Shown piece by piece: positions 57,989 through 64,000 of a stretch of DNA of 64,000 nt (position 1 is the stretch's first letter; each line of letters opens with the position of its first letter). Source of the stretch: Bacteroidia bacterium (lineage in GTDB: Bacteria > Bacteroidota > Ignavibacteria > SZUA-365); NCBI GenBank assembly GCA_027493955.1, contig JAOSJT010000001.1, positions 449,131 to 513,130 of the forward strand. Reading direction: 5' to 3'. The translations under genes were made by a program, and so were the position numbers. The notes under the pieces are model-generated. The model saw only the letters and a list, made by a program, of their open reading frames with translations. It searched no databases and had not been told where the DNA came from.

Positions 57989-59776
57989 TCACTGACAGTG
58001 ACGAAGGAAGGCATCCGCGCCTTCCGCGCCCATGTAGCGCTCCAGCATTCGTCTGTCGGTTTTTGTCAGGTCCACGAGAATGAGCCCGTCGAGCACGTTG
58101 CTGAAATCGGGGTCAATATTGAAACCGAGGAGGACGCCACCAAGCTTGAGATACTGCTTTAAGAGAATTGGGACATCCTTTTGATCCTGCTCAATTTCGC
58201 TGACCAGGGATGAAAGATCGGACAGGTCGCGCAGCACGGTGGACATCGTCCGTGGATCGAATCCTCTGAGACGCTCGGCATTCGGCGGAGTTTTCGGTCG
58301 CACGAGGTGCGCACGTTCATCCATCGCATGTTCCTTGAGGAATTCCATCATCAGTTTTTGTGAAACAGCGCTGTATGCGCTGTTAATGCTCACGGGACCG
58401 AACAACCTCGTGTACCGCGGATTGCGCCGGACATAGGTTCCGATACCACGCCAGAGCAGGAGTAAGGGAAGAAATTGCTTCTGGTATTCCTGGCGGACGA
58501 AGCTCCTTCCCATCTCCAGAGCGGGGGAGATCTGCTTCAGGAGTTTTTTTCTGATGTTGAACAGCGAATGCGTGTACAGTCCCTTCTTTCCATGCTCGCG
58601 CAGTATGACGTCCGTTGGACCAAGGCGATACGCGGCCGCGATCTCTCCGGCAGTCTCGTCCCAGAGGAAGAGGTGCAGATACCACGCATCATAGCGGTCC
58701 AGGTCTATTGATCTGCCCGTGCCTTCGTTATTGGCGCGGAAGGTGATCTCCCGTAAACGTCCGATCTCGCGGAGGACGACAGGAATATCTCTCGCATCGG
58801 CTATGTAGACACCGAATCGTTCATGCTGAACAAGAAGAGCGCTTTCGGGGAGGGCGGAGATTTCATGGCGCAACAACACCTTGTCCGCCGCATCCACCAC
58901 CGCTTCCGGGAGAGGTTCAGAACGCATCAACGGAGCGGGAGTGCTTCCGCTGCGCTGAAGGTAGGTCCGGATTCGCAGATATGCGATCAAATCACCGGAC
59001 GTTTTGAATTGACGGATGCGCGTCGGCGAAATGACATGTCCGATGCGCATCGTCACTGTGCTGTCGCATTTATTGACGAATTCATGCGGCAGCCGTGCGG
59101 TGCGGAGACGCGGATGGAGCAGACCCATGAGCTGGAAAAGGGGGCCGTTGCATCCCTCGATGAAAATCGGCAACACCGCGGCCCCACTGTGCATGGCGAT
59201 GCGGGCTATCGTATCGCTCCAGGCGGGATCGCTGATTTCACCTCGTCGAACATCGGCATGCGATACCTCACCGGCCGGGAATACTCCGAGAACCCCACCC
59301 TCTCCCAGCCAGCGCAATGCCTCTTTCAGCGGCGCGGAGTTGGAACGCACCGCCAGCTCTCCTCCAAAAGGATTGACGAGAATGAACAGATCGCGAAGAG
59401 AAGGTATGTGTCCGAGCATTCGATTTGCCATAATCCTGACATCTGTCCGCCGTCTGTGCAAAAGCGAGGCAAGGAGCAGTCCTTCGACACCGCCGAACGG
59501 ATGATTCGCCACGACGATAAGCGGCCCTGTGTCCGGTATCCGTTCGAGCGCCCCGCCGTCAACATCGAGTCCCACCCGCATGGCACGTAAAATCCGATCC
59601 TCCGCGCTGTACTCCTCCTGACGGCATTCGGCGGCGGCATTGATCTCGTTGAGTTGCGGAAAGGCGAGAGCCCGCTCCACACTGCCGCGGAACAGCCGGA
59701 GTAGCCCTCCCACAGCCGGATGCGAATGCTGAACCTGAAGTTGGAAACGGTTTTCTTGTGTTGATAGTGTGTACAT
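57989..59776 (-). CDS. olsF: OlsF-like bifunctional acyltransferase (PlsC-type plus GNAT/OlsB-type)
   Basis: 595 residues, the length of OlsF. The N-terminal half (about 60-290) is a lysophospholipid-acyltransferase fold with LIVVANHPFGGVEGLLLASLL (His at 92 with the acidic residue five beyond) and GVLGVFPAGEVSH. The C-terminal half (about 320-560) is the OlsB/hemolysin-type GNAT domain: LVQHERFGVYIADARDIPVVLREIGRLREITFR, YDAWYLHLFLWDETAGEIAAAYRLG and LYTHSLFNI. In OlsF the GNAT half attaches a 3-hydroxyacyl chain to an amino acid (ornithine) and the PlsC half adds the second chain. Glycine or other amino-acid lipids are equally possible. GAGG precedes the ATG, and an 8 bp inverted repeat lies 18 bases upstream. 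Confidence 0.8.
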   Translation of the reverse strand: MYTLSTQENRFQLQVQHSHPAVGGLLRLFRGSVERALAFPQLNEINAAAECRQEEYSAEDRILRAMRVGLDVDGGALERIPDTGPLIVVANHPFGGVEGLLLASLLHRRRTDVRIMANRMLGHIPSLRDLFILVNPFGGELAVRSNSAPLKEALRWLGEGGVLGVFPAGEVSHADVRRGEISDPAWSDTIARIAMHSGAAVLPIFIEGCNGPLFQLMGLLHPRLRTARLPHEFVNKCDSTVTMRIGHVISPTRIRQFKTSGDLIAYLRIRTYLQRSGSTPAPLMRSEPLPEAVVDAADKVLLRHEISALPESALLVQHERFGVYIADARDIPVVLREIGRLREITFRANNEGTGRSIDLDRYDAWYLHLFLWDETAGEIAAAYRLGPTDVILREHGKKGLYTHSLFNIRKKLLKQISPALEMGRSFVRQEYQKQFLPLLLLWRGIGTYVRRNPRYTRLFGPVSINSAYSAVSQKLMMEFLKEHAMDERAHLVRPKTPPNAERLRGFDPRTMSTVLRDLSDLSSLVSEIEQDQKDVPILLKQYLKLGGVLLGFNIDPDFSNVLDGLILVDLTKTDRRMLERYMGAEGADAFLRHCQ

Positions 59777-59793
59777 GGCCGAATCCTCGATGG

Positions 59794-59818
59794 ATGATGC
59801 GTCTCAATATCGCATCAT
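59794..59818 (-). promoter_or_regulatory. perfect inverted repeat in the olsF leader, overlapping a possible -10
   Basis: ATGATGCG-N9-CGCATCAT (59794-59801 and 59811-59818). On the minus strand its outer arm overlaps TATGAT (59814-59819), a -10-like hexamer, 40 bases from the olsF ATG. It could be an operator or a leader hairpin; no good -35 was seen. Confidence 0.35.
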
Positions 59819-60018
59819 AAAAATGCCGACGGGATTTGAGCGCACTGTTTACATATCATGAGAATTGGATGAGGGTGGTACACGAGGACTTCTCGACGGA
59901 AGCATCTCACTCTTGTCGCAGCTGCCGCGAAAATGACATTTTTCGGCGGCAGACACACCCCGGCATGCGGAAGAATCGCCGTTATGTGTGTAGATTTGAG
60001 AGAACACAGGAGAACAGT

Positions 60019-61944
60019 ATGAAATCCAGCCTACTACTTTTGCTTTCTTGTATCGCGATGTCTTTTGTGCATGCTCAGCCACGTGCCGGTACGCCATCGC
60101 CTCTGGACGCGGCATCCATCAGCACGAAACCCTATGTGCGCTGGTGGTGGTTTGCTGATGAGATCAAACCGTCCGACACACGCGCACAATTGCAGTGGCT
60201 GCGCGACAACGGTTTCGGCGGCGTGGAAGTGGCGTGGGTATATCCGCTGTCCGGAGACAGCACGCGCAAAAGGCCGGAGTGGCTTTCGAAGCAATGGAGC
60301 AAGGCCGTGGCGGAAGCCGCGAAGCAATGCGATGAATTGGGACTCGGTTTTGACATGACTTTCGGTACCTTGTGGCCCTTCGGAGACAGCAAGGTCCCCG
60401 TCGCCGATGGCGCCATGACGTACGGCAGCAAGGAATCGCCGGCCAGCATGCGTCTGACCTGGGAGCATCCAAAGCGTGGTCGGGTGCTCAACCATCTTGA
60501 CAGCGAAGCGTTGGGGCGCTACTCCAAGCGCCTGTTCAAGGCCATGGAGCCGGCGCTGAAAGGAAAAAACCGCGGTCTGTTCTGCGATTCATGGGAAGTC
60601 GAAACGCGCAAGCTTTGGACGAGCGGCTTTGCCGAACGCTTCAGGGACACATACGGTTACGACATCGAACCATTGATGGACAGTCTCTACCTGCCGGGCT
60701 ATGGTGACGTCCATTACGATTACATGTCTTTGCTTTCCTCCTTCGTTGTGGACGAATTCTACGGACCGTTTACATCTCTTGCACACAGCCGGGGCGCATA
60801 CACGCGGGTTCAATGCGCGGGGGCGCCGGCGGATCTCATCGAGGCGTATCGGCGGGTGGATATTCCTGAAACGGAAGCTATGCTCTTCGAGCCCGACTTC
60901 GCGCGTATCGCCGCAAGCGCCGCAGCGTTGGATGGGAAGCCGCTGGTCTCGGCCGAAGCGTTTACCTGTTTGTACGGCTGGAAGGGTTGGCCTGGACCGG
61001 GCCCGCATCAGGGAGATGAGAAAATTGCGGACCTCAAGCTCGTGGCGGATGCGTTGTTCGCCAACGGCGTCAATCACTTCATCTGGCATGGCATGCCCTA
61101 CAATCCGCCGGGGCGAGATGAAAAATTCTACGCGTCTGTGCATGTTTCGCCGAAGGCCCCGCTTGCACAGCATATCTTGCCGTTCAATGATTACATCTCC
61201 GAGATTTCCCGGGCGATGCGCAGGGGGAAGACCTACGCCGACATGGCCGTGTACCTGCCCACGGAGGATGCCTGGACGCGTGTGGAGCTGCCTGACTCCC
61301 TGCAGTTCCCGTGGGCATGGGGGCATTACGAAATGCGCTACATCAAAGTCCCTGAGGAATTGAAGCGGCGGCATGCACTATGGATCAACGGACGTGCCTT
61401 GCGGGAGGCGCGTGTCGTCAGTAACAGATTGCACACGGGGCAGGCGGTGTTCAATTCGCTCCTCGTCAATGTGCAGTATATGGACGTCGCAACGCTGGAG
61501 GCGCTTGTGCGTGTCGTCGAGCAAGGTGTACCCGTCGTGCTGCTGCAGGTACCGGTGGAGGCGGGACGCACGCGATCGCCCCAATGGTCGAAGCTGCTCG
61601 GTCGCCTGCTCACGAATGAAGGATTACTGCGCTCGCCCATGGGATTGCCTTCCGCTCCTTTGGTTGATGGTGCCACCGTGCCTGATTTCTGGTGCAGAGA
61701 AGATGGTGAAGAGCTGTATCTCTTTCTCGCGAATCCCGCGTCGAAGGGGCTGCGCTATCCGCTCAGGCACAAGCAGGCGACGGAGATGAAGCATGAAAGG
61801 ATGGATGTAACCCTTCGCTGGCGCGGTTTTCAGGTGAGTACGACGCTGGATTTTCTGCCCGGAAAATCGGTGCTGCTTCTGCTGCGTCCGGACGGGTATG
61901 CGGATGAGATCCCGCTGCCGTTCTTCGATCCGGCGTTGGACTGA
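60019..61944 (+). CDS. secreted GH106-like glycoside hydrolase (alpha-L-rhamnosidase-related)
   Basis: 641 residues from the ATG at 60019 (AGGAG 6 bases upstream); the frame extends further but the signal peptide MKSSLLLLLSCIAMSFVHAQ fixes the start. It opens with KPYVRWWWFADEIKPSDTRAQLQWLRDNGFGGVEV, close to the N-terminal barrel signature of GH106 (R-x-WWHW-G/N-x-I-T). Further barrel features are LGLGFDMTFGTLWPFGD, GLFCDSWEVE and LVSAEAFTCL. It is shorter than usual GH106 enzymes (often near 1000 residues), apparently lacking most accessory beta domains. Predicted secreted or periplasmic; substrate uncertain. Upstream, TAGATTTG (59991-59998) matches the Bacteroidota -7 element. Confidence 0.75.
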   Translation: MKSSLLLLLSCIAMSFVHAQPRAGTPSPLDAASISTKPYVRWWWFADEIKPSDTRAQLQWLRDNGFGGVEVAWVYPLSGDSTRKRPEWLSKQWSKAVAEAAKQCDELGLGFDMTFGTLWPFGDSKVPVADGAMTYGSKESPASMRLTWEHPKRGRVLNHLDSEALGRYSKRLFKAMEPALKGKNRGLFCDSWEVETRKLWTSGFAERFRDTYGYDIEPLMDSLYLPGYGDVHYDYMSLLSSFVVDEFYGPFTSLAHSRGAYTRVQCAGAPADLIEAYRRVDIPETEAMLFEPDFARIAASAAALDGKPLVSAEAFTCLYGWKGWPGPGPHQGDEKIADLKLVADALFANGVNHFIWHGMPYNPPGRDEKFYASVHVSPKAPLAQHILPFNDYISEISRAMRRGKTYADMAVYLPTEDAWTRVELPDSLQFPWAWGHYEMRYIKVPEELKRRHALWINGRALREARVVSNRLHTGQAVFNSLLVNVQYMDVATLEALVRVVEQGVPVVLLQVPVEAGRTRSPQWSKLLGRLLTNEGLLRSPMGLPSAPLVDGATVPDFWCREDGEELYLFLANPASKGLRYPLRHKQATEMKHERMDVTLRWRGFQVSTTLDFLPGKSVLLLLRPDGYADEIPLPFFDPALD

Positions 61945-62085
61945 GTTTCGACTCCTCAATTACGTACTCGTGCATCCGGATTACTTGCATCTGGATGCGG
62001 AAATCCGTATTGTGCGCGGTGAAACGAAACCCGTCTTGCCGGACGTCTGACGGCGAAGCGGAACCCGGAGGCAGAAGGAGTGTCC

Positions 62086-64000
62086 ATGAGATCATTTTTT
62101 CGATTCTTCTCATTTTCGGCCGCGCTTGCAGGAACGGTGCTCTGCGCCGGTGCGGTCGCATTTGCGCAGCTCACCGGCGATGTGACGCGCGTTCTCGTGC
62201 GTCCCGCCAATGTGAAAGCGGAATTCACGACATTTTGCGGGGGGCAGCGCTATGAGTCGTTGACGCAGAATGATGTTACAACCATCGTGGACGGGGCTCC
62301 GGTGGAGATACTGGGCTTCCGCTGCCCGGATCCCGGGACGAGGCCGTATTCCGCTGTGTTGCTGCTGGATGTGAGCGAAGATGTAGGACAAATGCGTGCG
62401 CAAATCATGCGCGATGCGGCCCGCAGTTTTGTCGACAGTCTCGACGGCGTGCTCGACGAGGCCTCGGTCATGATGTACAATGCGCACTCCGAGGTCATTC
62501 AGCAGATGACCACGATAAAGCCGATGCTGTACAGCGCGCTGGAGCGTCAATCCGGGATTGGCGAACGGCATACCTATGACGCCTTGTACCACGCGGTGGA
62601 GGAGGTTTCCCTGATGCCGTCGCACAACACGACGGCGGTGATTCATTTTGTCGCCGGTCCGGAGCAGGGTAGCAGCGAACATTACGGCAAACTGCTCTCC
62701 CTCGCTCGTCAGCGCGGTGTACGGATTTATAGTATCGCTTTCGCGGGATGGTCGGTTTCCGGCCTTGAGAGTCTCGTGAATTCCACGGGAGGGAGTCTTT
62801 TCCGAACCGATGACGTTTCGCGTATGCGCGCGAAGCTGACGGAGATACGGGATTCCCTTCGGCGCTATGCGGAACAATGCTCGGTGGTGCTTCCGTTGCT
62901 CTGTACCGATGGAGACGCGCATGCGCTTACCCTGCATGTCAGCGGATGCAATGACACAAGTTCCTTGCACGCATCGTACATCGCACCGGAGAATGGGGTC
63001 CCGTCCCAAAACCTGTTCTTTTCCATGGGAAAAACGATGACGCGCGGGCTCGACACTTTCCGCGTCCCGATCACCCTGCACACCGTGCCGAAGACGGGCG
63101 TGCTGTATCCGGCGCTCTTCTGGTTCGGGTGCGATCCCGCACGGCTGACCTTCATCGACGCCGAGGCGCCTCCGGGCGGTCTCCTGCACGGCGTCCCGCT
63201 GCACGTGGAACGCGGCAACGATTACATCAAGATCTCGACGGACCGGCCTGTGCCGGTGTCTTCAGAAGGCCTCTGCCTGATGCTTACGCTGGCGGCACGA
63301 GGTACGCTCAAAACCGTGGAAACAACGATTCGCACGGTGAGTGCGCGCAGTCTCAGCGGCTGCGGGAATCTCTCCCTTAACGGATCGAATGTTACGATTT
63401 ATCCGAATAATGCCGCTTCGGTCCTCCATCTGCGATCGGGCCAGATCACGGCATCGGGCATGACGGTGGAATTCTCCGCTTTGTGCGACGGCAATTCGCT
63501 CTTGGCAGCGGACAGTGCGAACGTGCGTGTGGTGATTGACGGTGTGCCGCAGACGCTTGCGTCGCCTCCGAAGTCCCTCGGTGAAGGAGTGTGGGAATGT
63601 GCGCTCCTGTATTCCTGTACCGACGGCCGTTCGCATCATGTGCAGCTGACGCTGGAGAATACGTGTTCGGAGATGATCAGCGACACGCTGACCATTCCTT
63701 CACCCTTGATCGCCCGGCACATTGTTTTCGAGGGGCCGGAGCACATCTGCGCGGGAGATTCGACCGTGCTGGACGCCGGCGCCGGATACGCGGCGTATCG
63801 CTGGAGCACAGGGGAGACCAGCAGGCGCATCGTCGTTCACAAGCCCGATGTGTACATCGTCGCCGTGGAAAGCGCAACGGACGTCTGCGATGTCTACATC
63901 GCCCCTGCCATTGTCAGCGGACCGGTGCAGCCACGCATTCAGCCGCCGGGCCCATACACCTTGTGCAGGGGAGCGACCCGCACACTCACGCTGCCGTTGA
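62086..64000 (+). CDS. secreted VWA-domain protein (3' end outside window)
   Basis: The frame is open from the ATG at 62086 (AAGGAG 7 bases upstream) to the window end, 638 residues seen. Signal peptide MRSFFRFFSFSAALAGTVLCAGAVAFAQ. A VWFA-like domain follows (about 55-270), starting with SLTQNDVTTIVDGAPVEI and VLLLDVSEDVGQM, where the MIDAS motif is degenerate (DVSED rather than DxSxS). Cys-containing beta modules come next (about 275-540). The visible end is an Ig/PKD-like repeat (CAGDSTVLDAGAGYAAYRWSTGETSRRIVV) of the type often placed before T9SS tails. The sorting tail itself would lie beyond the window. 141 bases separate it from the GH106-like gene. Confidence 0.85.
   Translation, partial: MRSFFRFFSFSAALAGTVLCAGAVAFAQLTGDVTRVLVRPANVKAEFTTFCGGQRYESLTQNDVTTIVDGAPVEILGFRCPDPGTRPYSAVLLLDVSEDVGQMRAQIMRDAARSFVDSLDGVLDEASVMMYNAHSEVIQQMTTIKPMLYSALERQSGIGERHTYDALYHAVEEVSLMPSHNTTAVIHFVAGPEQGSSEHYGKLLSLARQRGVRIYSIAFAGWSVSGLESLVNSTGGSLFRTDDVSRMRAKLTEIRDSLRRYAEQCSVVLPLLCTDGDAHALTLHVSGCNDTSSLHASYIAPENGVPSQNLFFSMGKTMTRGLDTFRVPITLHTVPKTGVLYPALFWFGCDPARLTFIDAEAPPGGLLHGVPLHVERGNDYIKISTDRPVPVSSEGLCLMLTLAARGTLKTVETTIRTVSARSLSGCGNLSLNGSNVTIYPNNAASVLHLRSGQITASGMTVEFSALCDGNSLLAADSANVRVVIDGVPQTLASPPKSLGEGVWECALLYSCTDGRSHHVQLTLENTCSEMISDTLTIPSPLIARHIVFEGPEHICAGDSTVLDAGAGYAAYRWSTGETSRRIVVHKPDVYIVAVESATDVCDVYIAPAIVSGPVQPRIQPPGPYTLCRGATRTLTLPL

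Noticed and set aside
62110-63204. 364-codon minus-strand open frame
   Set aside because: Opposite strand of the VWA-type protein beginning at 62086, which has a signal peptide, a ribosome-binding site and an open frame to the window end.

Overview
The window looks like chromosomal DNA of a Gram-negative bacterium of the Bacteroidota/Chlorobiota (FCB) branch. The evidence is several secreted proteins with C-terminal type IX secretion (T9SS) sorting tails, a GWxTD-domain protein, a fused alpha-beta 2-oxoacid dehydrogenase E1, a Bacteroides-like serine palmitoyltransferase, bacillithiol synthesis (BshA), Kdo activation (KdsB) and a SprE/PorW-like TPR lipoprotein. A Kapabacteria/Ignavibacteria-like lineage is my best guess. 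That is inference, because there is no rRNA here to anchor it.

Layout. 1-7.2 kb: the tail of a coiled-coil protein, a T9SS-exported Omp28/thioredoxin-like protein, then an archaeal-type gatE-gatD operon divergent from ridA. 7.2-18.9 kb: an MlaF-type ATPase, a UvrD-like helicase, YigZ, BshA, a large TPR lipoprotein translationally packed with pyrK-pyrD, YgfZ, an empty 0.9 kb stretch and a lipoprotein. 19-26.9 kb is accessory: small secreted proteins, two loci of a 73-74 bp hairpin repeat behind a shared leader, and an intact IS3-family element that landed inside one array with a 3 bp target duplication. 26.9-34.2 kb: prmC, lon, and E2 and E1 of a 2-oxoacid dehydrogenase whose gap is filled by two heptanucleotide arrays. 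34.7-41.6 kb: a PfkB sugar kinase, an ABC exporter, a GxxExxY nuclease-fold gene bracketed by oppositely oriented CACAGA-type repeat arrays, a GWxTD protein and rimO.

41.7-45.2 kb is a tight minus-strand envelope-lipid operon: spt, a GNAT protein resembling bacterial ceramide synthase, a small unknown gene and kdsB. It is followed by tRNA-Thr(CGT), a fumarylacetoacetase-family hydrolase, an M23 peptidase, a beta-barrel protein and a 1584-residue T9SS cargo with repeated Cys-paired ASH-like modules. 54.7-64 kb: an NfeD-flotillin pair, a lipoprotein, an OlsF-like bifunctional acyltransferase, a GH106-like glycosidase and a VWA-type secreted protein that runs off the end.

Main points: gatDE, normally an archaeal Gln-tRNA pathway, sits in a bacterial setting. 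There are three unrelated tandem-repeat systems. Two membrane aminolipid routes (sphingolipid and ornithine/aminoacyl lipid) are predicted. All functional calls come from reading sequence and recalled family features; no search was run.
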